Below, piece after piece: positions 5,783 through 11,283 of a stretch of 11,283 nt of DNA. Location: positions 1 to 11,283 of the forward strand of contig CAINKA010000168.1 of assembly GCA_903849835.1 (NCBI GenBank), in the 5' to 3' direction. This stretch comes from an uncultured Alphaproteobacteria bacterium (GTDB lineage Bacteria > Pseudomonadota > Alphaproteobacteria > Rickettsiales > UBA1997). A program made the position numbers and the translations under genes. Within the stretch, counting starts at the first letter, position 1. The number at the start of each line of letters is the position of its first letter. The notes below the pieces were generated by a model. The model was given only the letters and a program-made list of their open reading frames with translations, had not been told where the DNA came from and made no database searches.

Positions 5783-6733
5783 TTATCCGTGACGCGCATT
5801 TTTAACCAAAAACTCAACAATTTCTTCGAAAGAAATTCCAACATGTTGCGCAATTTTTGGAACTAGCGATGTGGCTGTGAATCCAGGATGGGTGTTAACT
5901 TCGAGCAAATAAAATTGATCATCTCCATCCCCTTGGCCATCCCCTTGGCCACCATTCTTGTTGTTCAAAATAAAATCGATGCGAGAGATTCCTGTGCAAC
6001 CAACCACTTCATGACATTTCTTCGATAATTCCAAAACTTCAGAATATTTTTTTTCGCTGATTTCTGCTGGCATGATGTAATCCGTCATGCCCGCGGTATA
6101 TTTGCATTTGTAATCGTAGAACAAACCGTGAGGCCTTACTTCAATTGCTCCCAACGCTTTTCCACCCATCACCGCCACCTGAATTTCTTGCCCAGCCAAA
6201 TATTTTTCGACAATGATTTCGTCGCCATATTTCCATTCATATTTTGAAAAATCGAATTGCATATTTTGCAAAATAACTTCGACACCAACACTTGATCCTT
6301 CGTTGATTGGCTTGATTACAAATGGCTTCCCAACTGCAGAAATTTTCTTTTTATTTTCTTCATCTTCACCTTTTTTCAAAATTTCGTAATGAGGAATTTT
6401 TGCGCCAATTGTTGCGCAAATTTTTCGAGTTAAAACCTTGTCCATACAAAGCGCTGAAGCGACGATTCCAGAGTGAGTGTAAGGAATTTCTAAAATGTCG
6501 AGAACGCCCTGAATTCGGCCATCTTCGCCATTTTGTCCGTGAAGTGCATTGAACACCACATCAGGTTTTACTTCACGTAATTGCTCAAAAATTTTACGCG
6601 AAAAATCAATCTTCGTTGCCTTGTAACCAAGATTCACCAAAGCCTGAAAAGCCGCTTCACCAGAGCGAAGAGAGACTTCTCGTTCAGAATTCCAACCGCC
6701 CATTAAAACGGCGACATGCTTATTTTTTGACAT
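5783..6733 (-). CDS. ddl: D-alanine--D-alanine ligase
   Basis: Ddl is a cytoplasmic ATP-grasp enzyme that joins two D-alanines for the peptidoglycan stem peptide. The 316-residue length is typical. The N-terminal domain has VLMGGWNSEREVSLRSG (9-25), with Glu17 as the usual D-Ala ligand. The ATP-grasp core follows: KPINEGSSVGV (141-151), the KYTAG loop (211-215), SRIDFIL (250-256) and LLEVNTHPGFTATSLVP (276-292). Asp253, Glu278 and Asn280 fit the metal ligands. A Gly/Asp-rich loop at 261-272 (GGQGDGQGDGDD) between two core strands comes from a 12-bp tandem duplication. The ATG at 6733 starts eight bases after the DUF2610 stop, and ftsQ follows with an 11-bp or shorter gap. This agrees with the Rickettsia order ddlB-ftsQ-ftsA, but murC and murB are not next to it here. 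Confidence 0.97.
   Translation of the reverse strand: MSKNKHVAVLMGGWNSEREVSLRSGEAAFQALVNLGYKATKIDFSRKIFEQLREVKPDVVFNALHGQNGEDGRIQGVLDILEIPYTHSGIVASALCMDKVLTRKICATIGAKIPHYEILKKGEDEENKKKISAVGKPFVIKPINEGSSVGVEVILQNMQFDFSKYEWKYGDEIIVEKYLAGQEIQVAVMGGKALGAIEVRPHGLFYDYKCKYTAGMTDYIMPAEISEKKYSEVLELSKKCHEVVGCTGISRIDFILNNKNGGQGDGQGDGDDQFYLLEVNTHPGFTATSLVPKIAQHVGISFEEIVEFLVKNARHG
5925..5948. repeat. 12-bp tandem duplication inside ddl
   Basis: CCATCCCCTTGG occurs twice head to tail (5925-5936 and 5937-5948), followed by a partial third start (CCACCA). On the coding strand it gives the GQGD-GQGD loop of Ddl. The period of 12 keeps the frame, so copy number could vary between strains without breaking the enzyme. 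Confidence 0.8.
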
Positions 6734-6741
6734 TTTTAAAA

Positions 6742-7059
6742 TTATTTTTTTGCTTCTGCAGATTGAGCAGAAAGTGCGCTGCCTTGTTTTGCATCTGCTT
6801 CCAAATTGCTATTAGCCTTGAGTTCGTCGATCACGTAAGCGCAAAGCTCTTCGAAAGAGACGCGATTTTTTTCAGAAATTTCTGCCAATTTTGAAAACGA
6901 ATCCATGATGTCAGGCGGAACATTTCCGCCTTTAGTGCTGCTCAACCACTTGCTCTGAAACCCCAATGGATGAGAGCCTGCGGCGGGATTTCCGATGTAA
7001 AGAGTGACGGGTGATTTTTGTCCACCAAAGTCACAAGTTGCGGTAAATTTTTTGACCAT
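6742..7059 (-). CDS. DUF2610 family protein
   Basis: This 105-residue protein of unknown function carries the conserved DUF2610 pattern. An N-terminal strand segment (KKFTATCDFGGQKSPVTLYIGNP) leads into HPLGFQSKWLSSTKGGNVP (about 36-54). A helical part follows with DIMDSFSKLAEISEKNRVSFEELCAYVIDEL. The last 20 residues are low-complexity, Ala/Gln/Lys-rich and probably disordered. I know the family mainly from Rickettsiales, which makes it a useful lineage marker. The ATG at 7059 starts MVKKF, where the family begins. An upstream TTG- or ATG-type extension to 7095 would add 12 residues (MTSSLLTLNSIF) reaching repeat sequence and is less likely. The eight-base gap to ddl implies cotranscription with the division genes. 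There is no signal peptide, so it is probably cytoplasmic. Confidence 0.88.
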   Translation of the reverse strand: MVKKFTATCDFGGQKSPVTLYIGNPAAGSHPLGFQSKWLSSTKGGNVPPDIMDSFSKLAEISEKNRVSFEELCAYVIDELKANSNLEADAKQGSALSAQSAEAKK

Positions 7060-7090
7060 AAAAATGGAATTAAGAGTTAACAAACTCGAA

Positions 7091-7181
7091 GTCACACTGA
7101 GCCTGTCGAGGGCGATTCAAGCCCGAAACCTGAATCACCCTTCGACAGGCTCAGGGTGACACTTCGAATCGGGGTGACGCT
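7091..7181. repeat. Diverged R2 palindrome with a repeated tail
   Basis: The arms at 7091-7119 (GTCACACTGAGCCTGTCGAG...) and 7131-7160 (...CTTCGACAGGCTCAGGGTGAC) form an imperfect R2 dyad with an 11-nt loop. It is the GGGTGAC variant rather than the CATGAC variant seen elsewhere. After the right arm, GGGTGACACTTCGAAT is followed closely by GGGTGACGCTTCGAAT, a short direct duplication. The repeat fills the 130-bp gap between cysQ and the DUF2610 gene. It may act as a transcript-stabilising or attenuating hairpin, but no T-run follows on the minus strand. Confidence 0.82.
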
Positions 7182-7189
7182 TCGAATAT

Positions 7190-8047
7190 TTAAACAATGG
7201 TTACAACAAACGGTGTGTTTTCAAAATTCGGTTTTCCGTAGCTCAACTCATCTCCAATTGAGAATTTTTTTTGATTAAAAAATAAATTTTTTACTTTGCC
7301 ACCGAGAAGTTCGATCAAAGCTTGACCTGCTGCACTGTCCCATTCCATCGACCTTCTAAAATGCAAATAAAGATCGGCGTCGCCTTCAAGAATGCGGAAA
7401 AATTTTATTGCTGATGCGAGTTTTTCGACGGAAAAATTTTGTGAAAATTCAGGATGAAATTGGGCGAGATATTTTTCAACGTCGATGTCTTTGGTGCGGG
7501 AGCTGGTGATGATGCGGAGTGGTTTTGACATCGCATTAAACATCATCGATGTCATGTTGAGCTTGTCGAAGCATGATTCAAAAAACTGCTCTGAATCATG
7601 CTTCGACAGGCTCAGCATGACATTGTTTTTTTTACTTAACACTTCCCCCTTCTCATCCGAAAAAATCATTTTTCCGCCTTCGAAAAGTGGAGCGTAAATC
7701 AATCCAAAAATTGCTTTTTTATTTTTGATGAGAGCGATGTTGATCGCAAATTCAACATTGTTTGAAATGAAGCTGGACGTGCCATCAATCGGGTCGATGA
7801 GGAAAAAAATATCGCTTGCTTCGCGCAAATTTCCTTCTTCACAAATCACCGGAATTTGCGGAAATTCTTGCGCTAATTTTTCGCGTAAAAATTCACTCAC
7901 TGCGATGTCGGCGGAGGTAACTTCTGAGCCGTCAGATTTTTTTTTGATCTCAAAATTTTTTTCCAAAAAAAATTTCGTCGCGATCTCACCGGCAGTGAGA
8001 GCGAAGGAAATTATTTTTTTGGTTTGTGATTGGTTGAAAAATGACAT
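7190..8047 (-). CDS. cysQ: 3'(2'),5'-bisphosphate nucleotidase CysQ, with an in-frame repeat insertion
   Basis: This is a Mg-dependent phosphatase of the inositol monophosphatase superfamily. CysQ members hydrolyse 3'-phosphoadenosine 5'-phosphate to AMP. Metal-site motifs are intact: ICEEG (68-72, Glu70/Glu71), DPIDGTSSF (85-93) and MEWDSAAGQALIELLGG (234-250). The ending KPNFENTPFVV resembles the CysQ-type C-terminus more than SuhB. Between VLSKK and AMSKPLRIITSSR, residues about 142-171 (VMLSLSKHD...ESCFDKLNM) come from an R2 repeat and are absent from ordinary family members. The insertion falls in the loop ahead of the PLRI strand, leaves the frame open, and should be tolerated. The ATG overlaps the stop of the upstream gene (TAATG), so the two are coupled. 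A SuhB-type inositol phosphatase is the main alternative. Confidence 0.9.
   Translation of the reverse strand: MSFFNQSQTKKIISFALTAGEIATKFFLEKNFEIKKKSDGSEVTSADIAVSEFLREKLAQEFPQIPVICEEGNLREASDIFFLIDPIDGTSSFISNNVEFAINIALIKNKKAIFGLIYAPLFEGGKMIFSDEKGEVLSKKNNVMLSLSKHDSEQFFESCFDKLNMTSMMFNAMSKPLRIITSSRTKDIDVEKYLAQFHPEFSQNFSVEKLASAIKFFRILEGDADLYLHFRRSMEWDSAAGQALIELLGGKVKNLFFNQKKFSIGDELSYGKPNFENTPFVVTIV
7551..7621. repeat. R2 palindrome inserted in frame in cysQ
   Basis: The 30-bp arms at 7551-7580 and 7592-7621 pair at 28 of 30 positions around an 11-nt loop. The arms contain TCATGTTGAGCTTGTCGAAG and CTTCGACAGGCTCAGCATGA. On the coding strand the element gives VMLSLSKHDS...ESCFDKLNMT. The near-perfect pairing suggests recent insertion or selection for the hairpin. 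Confidence 0.93.
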
Positions 8048-8601
8048 TATTTTTTCTGACTTTCCGAATATTCCCGCGCCAATTCGGCGTAGTTATCCGC
8101 CGATGTTTTGATGTAATCTTTTTCTGCTTGATTCATGTCGCGAAAATATTTCGCAGGATTGCCGGCCCAGATCTGGCCTGACTTCACAACTTTTCCCGGA
8201 GTTAAAACTGCGCCCGCCGCAAGCATTCCAAATTCTTCAACTCGCGCCAAATCCATGATGATTGAACCCATGCCGATGAAGGAATTATTCTCGATGATGC
8301 AAGCGTGAATGATGGCGCCGTGCCCGATAGTGACATTGTTTCCGATCACAACTGGCGCACCTTCAGCACCGGTTTTATTTTGGGCATGATGCGGACGCGT
8401 GCCGTGCAAAACGCAGTTATCTTGGATGTTGGTATTTTCGCCGACGGTGATTTTTGTGACATCGCCACGAAGCACGCAGCCATACCAAATGCCAGAATTT
8501 TTTCCGATGATTACGGCGCCGGAAAGGATTGCGCTTGAAGCGATGAAAGCTGATGGGTCAATGGTTGGGAGGGTGTCGTGGTAGGATAAAATATTTTTCA
8601 T
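8047..8601 (-). CDS. Gamma-carbonic anhydrase-like hexapeptide-repeat protein
   Basis: This 184-residue left-handed beta-helix protein belongs to the gamma-carbonic anhydrase (YrdA/PaaY-like) family. Hexapeptide repeats run from about residue 14 to 150 (PSAFIASSAILSGAVIIG, then IWYGCVLRGDVTKITVG). The three metal-binding histidines fit the family: His66 in VLHGT, and His94 and His99 in IGHGAIIH. The QIWAGNPAKYFRDM segment and a C-terminal helix are also typical. A Zn or Fe trimer in the cytoplasm is expected. Carbonic anhydrase activity is not proven for many members, and some act on CoA-pathway substrates. I chose the ATG at 8601 because MKNILSYHDTLPTID matches the family start. The frame stays open to 8769 but only through repeat sequence. 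The stop overlaps the cysQ start (TAATG). Confidence 0.9.
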   Translation of the reverse strand: MKNILSYHDTLPTIDPSAFIASSAILSGAVIIGKNSGIWYGCVLRGDVTKITVGENTNIQDNCVLHGTRPHHAQNKTGAEGAPVVIGNNVTIGHGAIIHACIIENNSFIGMGSIIMDLARVEEFGMLAAGAVLTPGKVVKSGQIWAGNPAKYFRDMNQAEKDYIKTSADNYAELAREYSESQKK

Positions 8602-8626
8602 AAAATTAAATTTGTTAAAACACGAT

Positions 8627-8669
8627 GTCATGCTGAGCCTGTCGAAGCATGATTCAGGCTTCGGTGCCT
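8627..8669. repeat. Half R2 repeat (one arm plus loop)
   Basis: Only one 30-bp arm (8627-8656, containing TCATGCTGAGCCTGTCGAAG) and the loop GGCTTCGGTGCC are present. Together they match the complement of 3414-3456 over about 43 bases with one difference. The second arm is missing, and an R1 element begins a few bases later. This looks like a deletion or an insertion that truncated the R2 copy. Confidence 0.85.
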
Positions 8670-8673
8670 TACG

Positions 8674-8766
8674 CGGGACTGGGTTTGTAACCCAGTCCCC
8701 ATGTTCATGTCGAAGTTTAGTCACGCTAGAACTGAACATTAGGACGGGGTTACAAACCCCGTCCTG
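8674..8766. repeat. R1 double-hairpin palindromic repeat, intergenic copy
   Basis: The left hairpin GGGACTGGGTT-TGT-AACCCAGTCCC (8675-8699) carries compensatory changes relative to the mfd copies: both sides of the stem changed, so pairing is kept. The right hairpin AGGACGGGGTT-ACA-AACCCCGTCCT is at 8741-8765. The centre (ATGTTCATGTCGAAG...GAACAT) differs from the mfd copies. Together with the half R2 copy it occupies most of the 181-bp gap between dgt and the carbonic anhydrase-like gene. Confidence 0.9.
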
Positions 8767-8782
8767 CAATCAAACGAGCGAA

Positions 8783-9964
8783 TCAAACCAACTGCTCAAA
8801 CTCCTTAATCGCAAAGCGATCCGTCATCCCAGCGATGTAATCTGAAACTAAAATCGCCAAAATTTTCTGACCTTCTTCCCCTGTGGTAACTTTCATCGCA
8901 ACCTCCGCGCGCTCATCAGGCAAGCAGCTTGGCGAGCTCATGTAAAAATCAAAAAGTCCGCTGATTATTTTTTTAGCATTGGCCGTCATGCGATTCACAG
9001 TTGAGTGGCGATACATGTTTTGCATCAAAAATTTCTTCAAAGATTGATGGGCGATTTCCATTTCTGGCGAAAAATTTACCAAAAATTTTCCGCAGCAACG
9101 CACAGCTTTTTCGCTGTCGATTTTATTTTCCAAAATATTTTTTTGGGTGTTGTCGATCACATCAATCACCATCGCCAAAGTCAGGAGTTTCTTGGCTTCG
9201 CCGACCAACAACTCCCGTTTAATTTGCGGATATTTTGCTAGAATTTCTTGGTAAATTTTTCCTACCAGCGGCAAAGAAAAAAGTTCTTCGACCTCAAATA
9301 ATTCAGCGCGCAAACCATCTTCAATATCGTGATTATTGTAGGCGATGTCGTCAGAAATTGCCGAGATTTGCGACTCGATTGAGGGGAAGTTTTTTAAGTC
9401 CAAATCATGTTTGGAATTGTAGTCAGCGATGTAGGCGTGCAGCCTTGATTCATCAGCGATCGGACCATTATGCTTCACCACGCCTTCGAGCATTTCCCAC
9501 GATAAATTTAAGCCTTCAAATTCGATGAAACGCGTTTCCAATTTGGTGATGATTTTCAGCGTGTGGGCATTGTGCGAAAATTCTAACCCTTGGCCGCCGA
9601 ACGCGTGCATTTTTTCATTCAAAATATCTTCGCCAGCATGGCCAAAAGGTGTGTGGCCAAGATCGTGCGCGAGAGAAACAATCTCCGCCAAATCCTTGTT
9701 AACCTTGAGCGCGCCCGCGATCCAACGCGCGATTTGCGCCACTTCCAGCGAGTGTGTGAGCCGCGTGCGGTAGTGATCACCCTCGTGATTTACAAAAACT
9801 TGCGTCTTGTATTGCAAGCGGCGGAAGGCGGAGGAGTTGATGATGCGATCGCGATCGCGCCCGAAAACCGAGCGATATTTGGCGTCGTCGTAGGTTTCAG
9901 AATGCAATCGTCCGCGAGATTTTTCTTCATCGACGGCGAATGGTGCGAGTTCGAAATTGATCAT
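8783..9964 (-). CDS. dgt: dGTPase-like HD-domain dNTP triphosphohydrolase
   Basis: This HD-superfamily hydrolase removes triphosphate from dGTP or other dNTPs. At 393 residues it has the length of the short, alphaproteobacterial-type deoxyguanosinetriphosphate triphosphohydrolase-like proteins rather than E. coli Dgt (about 505). The N-terminal FGRDRDRIINSSAFRRLQYKTQVF segment (35-58) is characteristic. The metal site is complete: His71 in RLTHSLEV, His100-Asp101 in LAHDLGHTPFGHAGE, and Asp206 in SDDIAYNNHDIEDGL. Substrate choice cannot be told from sequence. The ATG at 9964 overlaps the TAA of the upstream 41-codon ORF (TAATG), so translation is probably coupled. The downstream gap to the carbonic anhydrase-like gene is full of repeats, which may end this transcription unit. 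Confidence 0.94.
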   Translation of the reverse strand: MINFELAPFAVDEEKSRGRLHSETYDDAKYRSVFGRDRDRIINSSAFRRLQYKTQVFVNHEGDHYRTRLTHSLEVAQIARWIAGALKVNKDLAEIVSLAHDLGHTPFGHAGEDILNEKMHAFGGQGLEFSHNAHTLKIITKLETRFIEFEGLNLSWEMLEGVVKHNGPIADESRLHAYIADYNSKHDLDLKNFPSIESQISAISDDIAYNNHDIEDGLRAELFEVEELFSLPLVGKIYQEILAKYPQIKRELLVGEAKKLLTLAMVIDVIDNTQKNILENKIDSEKAVRCCGKFLVNFSPEMEIAHQSLKKFLMQNMYRHSTVNRMTANAKKIISGLFDFYMSSPSCLPDERAEVAMKVTTGEEGQKILAILVSDYIAGMTDRFAIKEFEQLV

Positions 9965-10089
9965 TACTGAAATTTTATTTTTATGATTGCGGCGACGATT
10001 AGTAAGGTTACAGCGACGATTAACAAAGCAAAAATCGTGGCTTTGAGCATAATTTTTTGCTTGGTGAGTTGCGTGGTTTTTGAGTTCAT
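9964..10089 (-). CDS. 41-residue single-pass membrane microprotein
   Basis: This small ORF has 41 codons and ends in TAA. Its start shares ATGA with the kbl stop and its stop shares TAATG with the dgt start, so it fits exactly between two genes. The N-terminus is polar and basic (MNSKTTQLTKQKIMLK, four lysines). A single hydrophobic helix follows at about 17-36 (ATIFALLIVAVTLLIVAAII), and the tail KIKFQ is basic. There is no cleavable-signal pattern, so it is probably retained in the inner membrane. I recognise no family. The exact overlaps at both ends and the clear membrane segment argue for a real, coupled gene. The alternative is a chance ORF in a spacer, but chance would rarely give both overlaps. 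Confidence 0.72.
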   Translation of the reverse strand: MNSKTTQLTKQKIMLKATIFALLIVAVTLLIVAAIIKIKFQ

Positions 10090-11283
10090 TTTATCACTCC
10101 CAATTTTTTTCCCACCTTCACAAACGCAGCAACCGCGCGTTCCAAATGCTCCTGCTCATGCGCTGCAGAAATTTGTACACGGATCCGCGCTTCGTTTTTT
10201 GGCACTACTGGGAATGAAAAAGCGATTACGTAAATTCCCTCTTCTTCGATCATCATTTTGGCGAATTTGCTAGCGAGGATTGCATCGTGTAGCATTACGG
10301 GGACAACGGGATGGACACCATTTTTGTCACGCACGTCGAAGCCCGCCGCGACCATTTTTTCGCGAAAAAATTTAGTGTTGTCGGCAAGTTTTTTGATCAA
10401 GATTTTTGATTTCAAAATCATGTCGAGGATCTCGATTCCAGTGGCCGCAACCATCGGCGCAATGTTGTTGGAAAAAAGGTAAGTGCGCGCTTTGTTGCGC
10501 AATTTTTCGACGATTTCTTTTTTAGAAGCGATGAAGCCTCCACCAGCGCCGCCCAAGGCTTTGCCGAGGGTTGAGGTGAGGATGTCGACGCGACCTTCGA
10601 CGCCACGAAATTCAAAAGTTCCGCGACCATTTTCACCGATGAAACCCGTAGCGTGTGAATCGTCGACCAAAACCAGCGCGTCGTATTTTTCCGCCAAATC
10701 ACAAATTGATTTGAGGTCGGCAATGTCGCCATCCATTGAAAACACACCGTCGGTGACGATCACTCGCGTTTTATTTTTTTGCGCTTCCTGCAATTTTTTT
10801 TCTAAATCCAACATGTCGTCGAATTTATAGAAGTAGCGTGCGGCCTTGCTCAGCCTGATGCCGTCGATGAGACTGGCGTGATTTAAATCGGCGGAAATAA
10901 TTGCGTCCTCTTCGTCAAAAAGCGCTGCGAACACGCCACCATTGGCGGCGAAGCAGGAAGAAAAAGTGATCACATCTTCAAATCCTAAAAATTCGGCGAG
11001 AGTTTTTTCGAATTTTTTGTGCAAATCAAAAGTGCCGCAGATGAAGCGCACTGAGGCTGTACCAAGCCCGTAATCATCCAAAGATTTCTTCGCAACATCG
11101 ACTAAATTTTGGTTGTTAGCCAATCCCAAATAATTGTTGGCACAGAAGTTCAAAACTTTTTTCTTCGAATTATTTTGGATGATTTCAATTTCAGAAGATT
11201 GTGACGAAATGATCTCATACTCACTTTTGTAAAGTCCGTTTTGCTTAAGATTTTCGATTTCAGATTTAATGTCGTTGAGGAAT
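10086..11283 (-). CDS. kbl: 2-amino-3-ketobutyrate CoA ligase (glycine C-acetyltransferase), start just outside the window
   Basis: Kbl is a PLP-dependent enzyme of the alpha-oxoamine synthase family. It converts 2-amino-3-ketobutyrate and CoA to glycine and acetyl-CoA in threonine breakdown. The frame is open to the right edge. The edge-proximal part reads FLNDIKSEIENLKQNGLYKSE, which aligns with the E. coli N-terminus from about residue 5, so only a few residues are missing. Key features are NFCANNYLGL, SVRFICGT, SSCFAANGG, TDGVFSMDGDIA, VDDSHATGF (PLP ring-stacking and binding region) and STLGKALGGAGGG with the Schiff-base lysine (about residue 241 from the edge). The C-terminal FPVVPKNEARIRVQISAAH is specific to Kbl over BioF or HemA. 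An apparent TTG start at 11153 lies within NFCANN and is not the real start. No tdh is visible in the window. Confidence 0.95.
   Translation of the reverse strand, partial: FLNDIKSEIENLKQNGLYKSEYEIISSQSSEIEIIQNNSKKKVLNFCANNYLGLANNQNLVDVAKKSLDDYGLGTASVRFICGTFDLHKKFEKTLAEFLGFEDVITFSSCFAANGGVFAALFDEEDAIISADLNHASLIDGIRLSKAARYFYKFDDMLDLEKKLQEAQKNKTRVIVTDGVFSMDGDIADLKSICDLAEKYDALVLVDDSHATGFIGENGRGTFEFRGVEGRVDILTSTLGKALGGAGGGFIASKKEIVEKLRNKARTYLFSNNIAPMVAATGIEILDMILKSKILIKKLADNTKFFREKMVAAGFDVRDKNGVHPVVPVMLHDAILASKFAKMMIEEEGIYVIAFSFPVVPKNEARIRVQISAAHEQEHLERAVAAFVKVGKKLGVIK

Noticed and set aside
5773..5853. Longer FtsQ start at 5853
   Set aside because: It would overlap ddl by 71 bp, and the extra residues lie in sequence already coding the conserved Ddl C-terminus.
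7060..7090. Promoter for the DUF2610-ddl-ftsQ-ftsA unit
   Set aside because: A promoter is plausible in this gap, but I see no convincing -35/-10 pair, so none is called.
8602..8769. N-terminal extension of the carbonic anhydrase-like protein
   Set aside because: The frame is open to a TTG at 8769, but the added 56 residues come wholly from the R1 and R2 repeats. The family starts at MKNILSYHDTLPTID, so 8601 is the better start. An expressed extension is possible but unsupported.
9590..9970. 126-codon plus-strand ORF across the dgt start region
   Set aside because: It is antisense to the HD motif region of dgt, which is clearly the coding strand. No family features are seen.
11151..11153. 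TTG as the kbl start
   Set aside because: It lies inside the conserved VLNFCANNYLGL segment, and the frame continues to the window edge with recognisable Kbl sequence.

Overview
The window comes from a bacterial chromosome, most likely an alphaproteobacterium related to Rickettsiales. The main clues are a DUF2610 protein, a family I know mainly from Rickettsiales, sitting next to a reduced ddl-ftsQ-ftsA division cluster, plus short palindromic repeats inserted in frame inside conserved genes. That last habit is best known from Rickettsia and Wolbachia palindromic elements. GC content looks moderate by eye, higher than in classical Rickettsia, so an environmental or protist-associated relative is more likely than Rickettsia itself. 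The taxonomic call is an inference.

Layout. Bases 3-3337 (+) hold mfd, whose 5' end lies outside the window, followed by a translationally coupled 181-residue protein of unknown function. A 273-bp convergent gap (3338-3610) holds a nested palindrome. From 3611 to the right end every gene is on the minus strand. In transcription order these are kbl (5' end just outside), a 41-codon membrane micro-ORF, dgt, a repeat-filled gap, a gamma-carbonic anhydrase-like gene, cysQ, a second repeat-bearing gap, the DUF2610 gene, ddl, ftsQ and ftsA. Many junctions are ATGA or TAATG overlaps or gaps under 12 bp, so the minus genes probably form two or three transcription units. Clear Shine-Dalgarno sequences are scarce.

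Functions. Ddl, FtsQ and FtsA supply peptidoglycan precursor synthesis and divisome assembly. Mfd couples transcription to DNA repair. Kbl degrades threonine-derived 2-amino-3-ketobutyrate, Dgt-like HD hydrolases act on dNTPs, and CysQ removes 3'-phosphoadenosine phosphate.

The most unusual content is a set of palindromic repeats. Family R1 is a double hairpin built on GGACGGGGTT/AACCCCGTCC. Family R2 has about 30-bp arms containing TCATGCTGAGCCTGTCGAAG. Heptamer and 18-bp tandem repeats accompany the R1 copies inside mfd. Mfd carries at least three in-frame insertions with repeats and CysQ carries one, all with the reading frame and catalytic motifs intact. The second novelty is the 41-codon membrane protein wedged, with overlaps at both ends, between kbl and dgt.
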